The position numbers were made by a program, and so were the translations under genes. The notes below the pieces were generated by a model that searched no databases, was not told where the DNA came from, and saw only the letters and a list, made by a program, of their open reading frames with translations. A stretch of 40,422 nucleotides of DNA. Source: Sphingomonas sp. Lineage in GTDB: Bacteria > Pseudomonadota > Alphaproteobacteria > Sphingomonadales > Sphingomonadaceae. The stretch's first letter is position 1; each line of letters opens with the position of its first letter. Below, one piece after another: positions 33,216 through 40,422 of this stretch. The DNA lies in the NCBI GenBank assembly GCA_019744885.1, contig JAIETY010000169.1:1-40422 (forward strand), in the 5' to 3' direction.

Positions 33216-34670
33216 CTAACCCACCGGCTTGAAACTCCCGCCCGGCTCATCGACGATGTGCGCATGACAGTCGGTTTCGTGCGCGCTCGGCACGGTTAGC
33301 TTCTCGCGCCGCCATGGGCCGTAGCGATAGAAGAGCGCGGCCAGCGTCACTGTGGTGATCGATCCGACGGGGAATGACCACCACAAAGCGTCGACCCCCA
33401 GCATCGGTCGCGCCAGCGTCGCAAAGCCGAGCCGCAGCGGGAACATCGCGACGAACAGAATCGCGAGCGGCCCCAGCACCGCGCCATTCGCGCGCACGAC
33501 GCCGAAAAACACCATCGTCATCCCAAACAGAAGGAAGCCCCAGGTCGCGATCAACTGGATATGCCGCGCGATCGGCAGTGCGGCACTGTCGCTGCCCAGA
33601 AACAGCGCCATCACCGGTCGATCAAAGGCGATCAACGCCAGCACCATCGTGCCGGTGATCACGATGTTGAACAATATGCCCGATCCGGTGATCTTCTCCA
33701 CCCGGTCCCATTTGCCCGCACCGATATTTTGCGACGCCATCGCGCTCACCGCCGCGCCGATCGCCATCGCCGGCATCTGCACATAGGCCCAGAGCTGCAG
33801 CGTCACGCCAAACGCCGCGCTGGTATCGACGCCCTCGCGGTTAACCAGCCCGAACATGGTGAGCCCGGCGATCGCGATCACGATCATCTGCGCACCGATC
33901 GGCACGCCTTTGCTGACAATCGCCCACACAACATCGCGCGCCGGGAAGAGATAGGACAGCTCCGCCCCGCGCAGCCGGATCGGCAAATCGCGCGCATAGA
34001 CAAAAACGACGAGCCCGACAGCCGCCGCCAGATTGGCGATCAGCGAAGCGGTCGCCGATCCGCCAATGCCCATCGCCGGAATCGGCCCCCAGCCCAGGAT
34101 AAACAGCGGGTTGAGCCCCACATCGAGCACGGCGGCAAAGGCCGTCACGAACAGCGGCGTCATGGCATCGCCCGCGCCGCGCAGGCCCATCGTCATCAGC
34201 ACGATCAGCATTGCGGAGGGCAGGCCGAGGAAACTGATCCGCAAATAAATCAGCGCGAGCGGCATCGCATCACCCGGCGTCGCGAGCAGATAAAGAATTT
34301 CGCGCGCAAACACCCAGCCGAGCGTCGTCACGATCACCGCGCTCCAGAACACCAGCCCCACCGCCGATCCGAACGCACGCCGCGCGCCATCGATATCGCG
34401 CCGCCCAAAGCTCTGCCCGACCAGAATCGTCGCCGCCATGCCGAAGCCGAAGACGGCGGCGAACATCAGGAACATGATGTTGTTGGCGTTCGACGTCGCC
34501 GCCAGCGCACTTTCGCCAAGCAACCGCCCAACCCAGATCGCGTTGATCGAGCCGTTAAGCGACTGGAGGATGTTCGACGCCAAAGTCGGCAGCGCGAACA
34601 TCAGCAACGTCGGGCCAATCGGGCCGGTGGTGAGGTCGCGCGCGCCGGGTCGGGAAGGTGGTTGGGCCAT
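33216..34670 (-). CDS. MATE family efflux transporter
   Basis: A 484-aa inner-membrane antiporter with about 12 hydrophobic segments arranged as two similar halves. It begins LTTGPIGPTLLMFALPTLASN, typical of MATE proteins, with MTMGLRGAGDAMTPLFV and ASQNIGAGKWDRVEKI matching family loops. Such proteins export cationic drugs or metabolites using H+ or Na+. The ATG at 34670 overlaps the valS stop (TGATG), so it is translationally coupled to valS. The C-terminal tail (about 455-484) is hydrophilic with two His (CHAHIVD). Confidence 0.93.
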   Translation of the reverse strand: MAQPPSRPGARDLTTGPIGPTLLMFALPTLASNILQSLNGSINAIWVGRLLGESALAATSNANNIMFLMFAAVFGFGMAATILVGQSFGRRDIDGARRAFGSAVGLVFWSAVIVTTLGWVFAREILYLLATPGDAMPLALIYLRISFLGLPSAMLIVLMTMGLRGAGDAMTPLFVTAFAAVLDVGLNPLFILGWGPIPAMGIGGSATASLIANLAAAVGLVVFVYARDLPIRLRGAELSYLFPARDVVWAIVSKGVPIGAQMIVIAIAGLTMFGLVNREGVDTSAAFGVTLQLWAYVQMPAMAIGAAVSAMASQNIGAGKWDRVEKITGSGILFNIVITGTMVLALIAFDRPVMALFLGSDSAALPIARHIQLIATWGFLLFGMTMVFFGVVRANGAVLGPLAILFVAMFPLRLGFATLARPMLGVDALWWSFPVGSITTVTLAALFYRYGPWRREKLTVPSAHETDCHAHIVDEPGGSFKPVG

Positions 34671-37600
34671 CAACCGAGCCGCGCCAGCGCCGCCGCGAGC
34701 CGTTCGGCCTCGGCGGCCTTGTCGGCGTGGTCGGCGCGCGCTTTGTCGACGGCCTCGGGCTTGGCGCGCTCGACGAAGCTGGGGTTGCCCAGCCGTCCGG
34801 CGAGGGAGTCGCGCTCCTTTTCGGCTGCGGCAATGCCCTTGGCCAAGCGCGCGCGTTCGGCGTCGAGGTCGATCACCCCTTCGAGCGGGATGATAAACGT
34901 CGCTTCGTCGACCACGAGCTGGGCGGCGCCACCGCTCGGGGCGTTGCCCGCCGCAACATCGACTCGCGCCAACCGCGCGAGCGCCGATTGCTGGCGATCG
35001 ACCCGCGCCAAGGTCTGCGCGCCTGCATCGCGGGGATGCAGCGGCAAGCGCACGCCGGGGGCAATGTTGAGTTCAGTCCGCGCCGCCCGAATGCCACTGA
35101 CGAGCCTGATTAGCCAATCAATTTCCTGTCCGGCCTCGGCATCGATCGCGACGGCATCGACTTGCGGCCAGTGCGCGACAATCAGCTCATACTCCCGCAC
35201 GCCAAGCTTCGACCACAGCTCTTCCGTAATGAACGGCATGAACGGGTGGAGCAGCACCAATATCTGGTCGAGCACCCAGCCTGCCACCGCGCGGGTTTCG
35301 GCGGCGGCGGCGTATTCGGCGCGCGTGACATCGTTGGCGCGGTCGACTTGGTCGGCCTGCATTGCGGCCCAGCCTTCGGCGTCGTCGGCGGAAAAGCGCA
35401 TTTCCTCGATCAGTTCGGCAGCGACGGGCTCCGGCGTGCCGCCGCTTTGCAGCACCGGCTTGATCAGCTCGAGATACCAGTCGCAGAAGCGGCTCCAGAC
35501 GAACTGGTAGATCGCGTTCGCGGCGCCGTCGAAGCGCAGATCGGCGAGCGCGGCGTCGACGGCACGCACCGTTTCGACCACTTCGCCGATGATCCATTTG
35601 TTGACCGCGAGCGTCGCTTCGGGCGGCACGACCGAAGCACTCGCGCCGATACCGTTCGACTGGCAGAAACGCGCCGCATTCCACAGCTTGGTCGCGAAGT
35701 TGCGATACCCCTCGACACGCTTCTCATCCATCTTGATGTCGCGGCCCTGGCTCTCCATCGCGGCCATGAAGAAGCGCAAGGCGTCCGCGCCATATTGGTC
35801 GATCAGCCCGAGCGGATCGACGGTATTGCCCTTCGACTTGGACATTTTCTGCCCGTCGGCGGCGCGGACGAGGCCGTGGAGGTAAAGCTTGCGGAACGGC
35901 ACTTTGTCTTTTGGGTCGCTCCGCTCCGGGCCCATGAAGTGCATCCCCATCATCATCATCCGCGCGTCCCAGAAGAACAGGATGTCAAAGCCGGAGAGGA
36001 GGACGTCATTGGGGTAGCGCCCGTTGAGTTGGGGGGCGGGGTTAGCAAGCCCCTCCCCTTCAGGGCAGGGGTTGGGGTGGGGGCTGTCCCCAAGTGCGTC
36101 GGTCTCGGTGAGACTGAGAGTCCCCACCCCCGCCCCCTCCCCTGAAGGGGAGGGGCTTGGCCCAGCATCACCCGGCCACCCCAAGGTCGCAAACGGCCAC
36201 AGCGCCGAGGAGAACCAAGTGTCGAGGACGTCGGGGTCGCGAAACAATGCTATTCGTCGCCCAGCGAGAAAATCTTCGCCGACGTCTGAGGCCAAGGTGG
36301 CATTGACCTCGTCTCGGCTATCGCAAAAGACGAGCTGTTCTTTTTGAAACTCGCGTCCGTATTTTTCGGCTAGCGCCTTCAGCAAATGAGTCTCGTCTAG
36401 CGCGACCAGAAGCTCATTCGCCCAGACCGTATTGCTATGCTGACTCCACTGAACACCGGAATAGAAAAATTTCCCCTCAAGCATGACCGGACCAAACCAA
36501 GCCGGTATCCTATGCCCCCACCATAATTGCCGACTCACGCACCACGGCTGGATATTCTCCATCCAGTTGAAGAACGTCTTCTCCCAGCTCTTCGGCACAA
36601 TCTCGATCGCGCCCGAGCGCACCGCCTCAATCGGCCCCTTCGCGAGCGTCGCGGCATCGACATACCATTGATCGGTCAGCCACGGCTCGATCACCACGCC
36701 CGAGCGATCGCCGAATGGCGTCTGGATCGTGCGCGGTTCGGCGTCGCGCTCGACTCCCTCCTTGTCAGTGAAGGGCACGAGGCAGCCGAGCTCCTTCATC
36801 CGCGCGACCACCAGTTCGCGCGCGCCAGCCATGCCGTCGGTCTTGAAGCGCGGCAGGCCGATGAACTCCTTCGGCACCAGCCCATCCGCCGTCTGCACAA
36901 CCTTGGCCTTGGCATCGAGCATGTTGAGCATGTCCGCCGCCTTGATCCCTGCCCTTTTGCCGACTTCGAAATCGTTGAAGTCGTGCCCCGGCGTGATCTT
37001 GACCGCACCTGATCCGAGTTCGGGATCGGCATGGTCGTCGGCGATGATGGGGATGCGCCGTCCGGTGATCGGCTGTTCGATAAACTTGCCATTCACGCTC
37101 TGGTAGCGCGGATCGGCGGCATTCACTGCAACCGCCATGTCGGCGAGCATCGTTTCGGGGCGCGTCGTTGCGACAACAATATGGTCGCGGCCATCGGCCA
37201 GCCGCTCGCCGTCCGCCAGCGGATAGCGGAAATGCCAGAAGCTTCCCCGCACTTCCTGCGTCTCGACCTCAAGATCGCTGATCGCGGTGCCGAGGCCGGG
37301 ATCCCAATTCACCAGCCTTTTGTCGCGATAAAGCAGGCCCTGATTATAGAGGTCGACGAATACCTTCAGCACTGCCTTGCTGAAGCCCTCGTCCATCGTG
37401 AAGCGCTCGTTCGCCCAGTCCATTGAGCAGCCGAGCCGCCGCAGCTGACGCGTAATCTCGCCGCCGCTCTCACGCTTCCAGTCCCAGACCTTCTCGACGA
37501 AATCTTCGCGCGAATAGTTGGTGCGCTTGTCCTGCGCCGCCGCCATTTGCCGCTCGACCACCATCTGCGTCGCGATGCCCGCGTGATCGGTGCCGACCAC

Positions 37601-37831
37601 CCACAACGCATCCTTACCGCGCAGCCGCTCATAGCGGACCAGAATGTCCTGCAGGCTATTGTCGAGCGCATGGCCGATGTGGAGCGACCCAGTCACATTG
37701 GGCGGCGGATTGACGATCGTCCACGGCTCGGCGCCGGGGCGGTCGGGGCGGAACAAGCCCTTTTCCTCCCAATGCGCATACCAGCGGGATTCGATTTCGG
37801 CGGGGTCAAAGGTCTTGGGAAGCTCGCTCAT
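34670..37831 (-). CDS. valS: Valyl-tRNA synthetase with in-frame insertion
   Basis: Charges tRNA-Val in the cytoplasm; essential. 1,053 aa, longer than most bacterial ValS. HIGH motif at 51-54 ([10 protein letters not shown]), editing domain with [23 protein letters not shown] at 662-666, anticodon-binding domain after about 720, and a C-terminal coiled coil (about 985-1053, [19 protein letters not shown]). Two oddities fall between [12 protein letters not shown] and [15 protein letters not shown]. About 40 residues (about 556-597) are encoded by a GC-rich inverted repeat, and residues about 447-534 come from DNA of distinctly lower GC. The frame stays intact through both, and all catalytic motifs are present, so it is probably functional. 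Confidence 0.95.
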   Translation of the reverse strand: MSELPKTFDPAEIESRWYAHWEEKGLFRPDRPGAEPWTIVNPPPNVTGSLHIGHALDNSLQDILVRYERLRGKDALWVVGTDHAGIATQMVVERQMAAAQDKRTNYSREDFVEKVWDWKRESGGEITRQLRRLGCSMDWANERFTMDEGFSKAVLKVFVDLYNQGLLYRDKRLVNWDPGLGTAISDLEVETQEVRGSFWHFRYPLADGERLADGRDHIVVATTRPETMLADMAVAVNAADPRYQSVNGKFIEQPITGRRIPIIADDHADPELGSGAVKITPGHDFNDFEVGKRAGIKAADMLNMLDAKAKVVQTADGLVPKEFIGLPRFKTDGMAGARELVVARMKELGCLVPFTDKEGVERDAEPRTIQTPFGDRSGVVIEPWLTDQWYVDAATLAKGPIEAVRSGAIEIVPKSWEKTFFNWMENIQPWCVSRQLWWGHRIPAWFGPVMLEGKFFYSGVQWSQHSNTVWANELLVALDETHLLKALAEKYGREFQKEQLVFCDSRDEVNATLASDVGEDFLAGRRIALFRDPDVLDTWFSSALWPFATLGWPGDAGPSPSPSGEGAGVGTLSLTETDALGDSPHPNPCPEGEGLANPAPQLNGRYPNDVLLSGFDILFFWDARMMMMGMHFMGPERSDPKDKVPFRKLYLHGLVRAADGQKMSKSKGNTVDPLGLIDQYGADALRFFMAAMESQGRDIKMDEKRVEGYRNFATKLWNAARFCQSNGIGASASVVPPEATLAVNKWIIGEVVETVRAVDAALADLRFDGAANAIYQFVWSRFCDWYLELIKPVLQSGGTPEPVAAELIEEMRFSADDAEGWAAMQADQVDRANDVTRAEYAAAAETRAVAGWVLDQILVLLHPFMPFITEELWSKLGVREYELIVAHWPQVDAVAIDAEAGQEIDWLIRLVSGIRAARTELNIAPGVRLPLHPRDAGAQTLARVDRQQSALARLARVDVAAGNAPSGGAAQLVVDEATFIIPLEGVIDLDAERARLAKGIAAAEKERDSLAGRLGNPSFVERAKPEAVDKARADHADKAAEAERLAAALARLG
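36046..36160. repeat. GC-rich palindromic element inserted in valS
   Basis: Two inverted arms of about 40-45 bases, 36046-36090 and 36117-36160, roughly 90% identical when one is reversed, with a spacer of about 26 bases. Each arm contains CCCCTCCCCTTCAGGG, itself nearly palindromic. It resembles the REP/small palindromic elements common between genes in proteobacteria, whose translation gives PHPNP-PEGEG and [15 protein letters not shown] peptides, exactly what appears in ValS here. It is a multiple of three in effect and leaves valS in frame. Confidence 0.85.
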
Positions 37832-37892
37832 CGCCCCCGTCTAGCGGCGCGGGCGCGCTTTCGCCAACCCCGTAATGGCGCTGCGGTGCCGA

Positions 37893-38357
37893 TCAGCGGC
37901 CCTGGCTGATCCGCTCGATTTCGCGCTGGACCATCGTCTCGACGATCTCGGGCAGATGGGCATCGAGCCATTCGCGCAGCATCGGGCGCAGCATTTCGCG
38001 CACCAAACCCTCAAGCGTGCCATCGTTGGTCGGCTCGGGCTTGACCATCAGCCGCGACAACGCATCAAGCGCGCCCCGGCTCGCTTCGGCAGCGCGCGGC
38101 GACACGATCGGCTCATCGGCTGGCATTTCGACGGCGGCAAGAGGCGCAACAACCTTGACGACGGGCGCCTCGGGCGCCGCATCGGGAATCTGGTCACGCA
38201 GTTCGAGCACTTCATGCGCGGGTTCGGCAACAGCGCGCGCGGCGGGACGACCGGCGGCGCGCTTGGCCCGCGTCGCGGTTTCGCCTTCCTCGGCGATGAT
38301 CCGCTTGATCGACGACAGAATGTCTTCCATCGACGGTTCGGCGCTCAAATCCCCCAT
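37893..38357 (-). CDS. DUF2497 / PopZ-like polar organising protein
   Basis: 154 aa from ATG 38357 (GAGG about 10 bases upstream). It has the two conserved ends of the family: an N-terminal helix SMEDILSSIKRIIAEEG (about 9-25) and a C-terminal helical block LEGLVREMLRPMLREWLDAH plus LPEIVETMVQREIERIS (about 114-151), joined by a Pro/Ala/Glu-rich disordered linker. In Caulobacter PopZ the C-terminal part oligomerises at the cell pole and the N-terminal helix binds clients. A polar scaffold role here is inferred. It lies between tolC (25 bases) and valS (about 60 bases). Confidence 0.88.
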   Translation of the reverse strand: MGDLSAEPSMEDILSSIKRIIAEEGETATRAKRAAGRPAARAVAEPAHEVLELRDQIPDAAPEAPVVKVVAPLAAVEMPADEPIVSPRAAEASRGALDALSRLMVKPEPTNDGTLEGLVREMLRPMLREWLDAHLPEIVETMVQREIERISQGR

Positions 38358-38382
38358 GTTGATGCCTCGCACTGCGATCACT

Positions 38383-39915
38383 CTATTTCTTGGGAACTGG
38401 TGGCGGATTGACCGGGGTGCTGTCAACCGGCGTCGCAGTCTTCGGCGCACCCAGCAGCGGCTCAAGCGGCGTCGTCACTTTCGCGTTCTGGGCCGGCGTG
38501 CCGTTGGTCGATGACGCCACCGGCTTTGGCGTGGGGTCTTCGTCCCAATCGATGAAACGGCCCTGCACGCGGTTGTAATTTGCAACGGGGTCATAAAGCG
38601 GGCCATGGTCCAGCCCCAGATCCTTGGCTTCGGCATGGCCCATCGCCGCCAGCACGGCGAACCCGGCGACATAAGCATCGCGCCGCGCGGTCACCAGCGT
38701 CACTTGCGAATTGAGCAATTCCTGCTCTGCGTTGAGGATATCGAGAATGGTGCGGTTGCCCACGCTGTTTTCCGCCCGAACCCCTTCAAGCGCGAGCTTG
38801 TTGGCACTGACCGCTGCCTGCGCCGACTGGATGACTTCGAGCGAGGAACGATAGGAGGCAAAGGCAGAGCGCGCCTGCGACACAATGGAGCGTTCAGCCT
38901 CGGTCACACGCTCGATCGCCTGGCCCTGCCGCGCCTGGGCCTGGCGCACCTGCGCTGCCGGTCTGCCGCCCTGATAGAGCGGCAGCGTCAATCTCAGGCC
39001 GAATTGGGCCGTGCGATCGAACTGCGGCGGCGCGGCATTGTTGCCGAACGAACCCAACGTCCCGAGGAAATTGGTGTAATTACCCTGCGCAAAGGCATCG
39101 ATACGGGGCTTTTTCGTCGCGCGCGCGACCTTCACGTCGATACCGCTGGCCTGCAAATTCTTGTGCGCTGCAAGCAGCACGGGATTTTCTTCCAGCGCCA
39201 CCTTTACGGCGGCGTCGGGATCATTTGGCAATGTCGGCAAGGGTGGCGGCGTCTCAAGATCGCCCGGCGGCGAGCCGACCAGGCGGATGTAATTCTCGCG
39301 ACTGCCAATCAAGCGAGCCTCGGCCTGCTGCAGCTGGCTGCGGGCAAGCGCGAGCCGAGATTCGGACTGGGCGACATCGGTGCGGGTGATGTCCCCCACC
39401 TGAAAACGGTCGCGCGATGCTTCGAGATTGACGACGAGCACGCGCAGATTCTGTTCGTTCAGCTGTACCAGCGCGCTGTCGCGCACCACATCCATATAGG
39501 CAGCGACAACGGCCGTGAACAAATCGGCTTCTGTCCCGCGCAGGGTATCCCTGCCGCCCTCGACCCGAATCTTGGCCGCAGTAATCGCGTTCTTCACTGC
39601 GCCGCCAGCATAAAGCGGATACGTCAGGCTGGCCGATGTCTGCGACGTGCGCGACGGCGCGGTAAAGGCAGTGATCGGCAGCACCACATTCTCGCTATAG
39701 GTGCTTTGCAGCTGGACGGCGGGCAGACCATCCGCACGCGCCAAAGGAACGCCCTCATCGGTCACCATCAAGGCCGCGCGCTGCGCCGAAAGCGTCGGAT
39801 TGGTCTCATATGCTTTGATCAGCGCCTCGCGCAGTGTTTCGGCCGCCGCCGGGGTCGCCAGCGCTACAAGGCTCATGCCACCCAGCAAGGGGGCCAGGAA
39901 AGTCGGTCGGGTCAA
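38383..39915 (-). CDS. tolC: TolC family outer membrane channel
   Basis: 510 aa. A signal peptide ends at about 26 (ALATPAAA/E), then two TolC repeats with long helical hairpins (AQSESRLALARSQLQQAEARL; AQVRQAQARQGQAIERV) and the second-repeat motif VGNRTILDILNAEQELLNSQV. The C-terminal tail is Pro/Thr-rich (about 460-510). It forms the outer-membrane duct for efflux pumps and type I secretion. The start is TTG 39915, which overlaps the pcm stop (TTGA) and is preceded by GGAT; starting at the next Met would cut the signal peptide. It is intact, so it may also serve the type I system whose own TolC gene is frameshifted. Confidence 0.93.
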   Translation of the reverse strand: MTRPTFLAPLLGGMSLVALATPAAAETLREALIKAYETNPTLSAQRAALMVTDEGVPLARADGLPAVQLQSTYSENVVLPITAFTAPSRTSQTSASLTYPLYAGGAVKNAITAAKIRVEGGRDTLRGTEADLFTAVVAAYMDVVRDSALVQLNEQNLRVLVVNLEASRDRFQVGDITRTDVAQSESRLALARSQLQQAEARLIGSRENYIRLVGSPPGDLETPPPLPTLPNDPDAAVKVALEENPVLLAAHKNLQASGIDVKVARATKKPRIDAFAQGNYTNFLGTLGSFGNNAAPPQFDRTAQFGLRLTLPLYQGGRPAAQVRQAQARQGQAIERVTEAERSIVSQARSAFASYRSSLEVIQSAQAAVSANKLALEGVRAENSVGNRTILDILNAEQELLNSQVTLVTARRDAYVAGFAVLAAMGHAEAKDLGLDHGPLYDPVANYNRVQGRFIDWDEDPTPKPVASSTNGTPAQNAKVTTPLEPLLGAPKTATPVDSTPVNPPPVPKK

Positions 39916-40422
39916 AATACGAATCCTGTAGCTACGGCGAACCCGGGCAGGTGCGCGGCATCGAAATCAACGAAATCGGCCACGCCGAAACCGCCCGTGC
40001 TGCGCGTTCCCAGCGACAGGCGACAGACACCACGATCGATCACGCCCGCCACCAATCGGCCGCCGACCGCGAGCTGATCTACCAGCGCTTGCGGCACTTG
40101 TTCGATCGCGCCATCGACGATGATCGCGTCATAGGGAGCGCCAGCCGAATAGCCCGCCTCGAGCGGCCCTTCGACCAAAGTCACGTTGGGCATCGCCGCG
40201 AGGGCGGCGCGCGCCAGTGTCGCCAGCGTCGGATCGCACTCAACCGCAACCACCGCGCCCACCAGCCCGTCAAGCACCGCCGCCGTATAGCCGCCCGCCG
40301 CGCCAATCAGCAGCACCCGGTCGCTTGGCTTGAGCACGGCCTGAGTCAGCAATCGTCCCGTCGCCACGGGCAAATTGGTCGTCCGGGCGCCGACGAGCGG
40401 CAGCTTCACATCGGCATAAGCG
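39912..40422 (-). CDS. pcm: Protein-L-isoaspartate O-methyltransferase family (5' end cut)
   Basis: The C-terminal 170 residues of a PCMT-family SAM methyltransferase; the frame runs off the right edge (AYADVKLPLVGART). The SAM-binding motif is VLLIGAAGGYTAAVL, followed by VVAVECDP and the YDAIIVDGAIEQVP segment typical of alphaproteobacterial members. True PCMTs repair isoaspartyl residues; the alphaproteobacterial group next to tolC is often divergent, so the activity is not certain. It is the first visible gene of the pcm-tolC-PopZ-like-valS run. Confidence 0.88.
   Translation of the reverse strand, partial: AYADVKLPLVGARTTNLPVATGRLLTQAVLKPSDRVLLIGAAGGYTAAVLDGLVGAVVAVECDPTLATLARAALAAMPNVTLVEGPLEAGYSAGAPYDAIIVDGAIEQVPQALVDQLAVGGRLVAGVIDRGVCRLSLGTRSTGGFGVADFVDFDAAHLPGFAVATGFVF

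Noticed and set aside
33561..35510. 649-aa plus-strand ORF opposite the MATE and valS genes
   Set aside because: It spans two unrelated genes on the other strand and has shadow composition (His/Arg/Gln-rich, then Ser/Ala-rich).
36046..36160. CRISPR or transposon end in valS
   Set aside because: Only two inverted arms with one spacer, no direct repeats or transposase; it fits a palindromic REP-like element better.

Overview
The window reads as chromosomal DNA of a high-GC alphaproteobacterium, most likely a sphingomonad. This rests on the gene order pcm - tolC - DUF2497/PopZ-like - valS at the right end, an alphaproteobacterial (Asp-type, non-zinc) HemB, an HWE-family sensor kinase, a GC-rich palindromic repeat, and a lasso-peptide locus with an HprK-like kinase of a kind known from sphingomonads. 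No species is claimed.

Layout. 1-2.1 kb: the start of a gene cut by the left edge, then an ATP-grasp ligase and a flavin (LLM) oxidoreductase with overlapping ends. 2.3-4.3 kb: a PAS-GAF-PAS-HWE histidine kinase. 4.4-10.3 kb: a lasso-peptide biosynthetic locus. Its minus strand carries an ABC exporter (D), a leader peptidase (B2) and an asparagine-synthetase-like cyclase (C). Its plus strand carries an HprK-like peptide kinase (K) and a PqqD-like leader-binding protein (B1). A short minus-strand ORF at 9614-9754 fits a lasso precursor: a W-x-x-P-x-V leader motif, a Gly1/Asp8 ring pair and a C-terminal Ser, the residue such kinases phosphorylate.

10.3-27.4 kb: a type I secretion locus. The TolC-like, ABC and HlyD-like genes form one overlapping minus-strand operon, but the TolC gene is broken by a 4-bp tandem duplication. 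Upstream lie two giant acidic RTX proteins, a mosaic surface protein (about 2,140 aa) and an ExeM/NucH-like extracellular nuclease (1,683 aa). They share a repeated C-terminal module and a short N-terminal motif, so they are the likely substrates. An unrecognised 251-aa gene lies on the plus strand between transporter and substrates.

27.6-40.4 kb: ordinary genome. It holds tRNA-Arg(ACG), a small lipoprotein, a membrane protein fused to a spermidine-synthase-like domain, and a long minus-strand run: pcm (cut by the right edge), tolC, a PopZ-like gene, valS, a MATE transporter, hemB and three tandem GNAT genes. valS is unusual. It carries an in-frame inverted-repeat element and next to it a patch of clearly lower GC.

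The most interesting candidates are the lasso precursor/kinase pair with its unusual strand arrangement, and the in-frame repeat in the essential valS gene. All functional calls come from reading motifs; no database search was possible.
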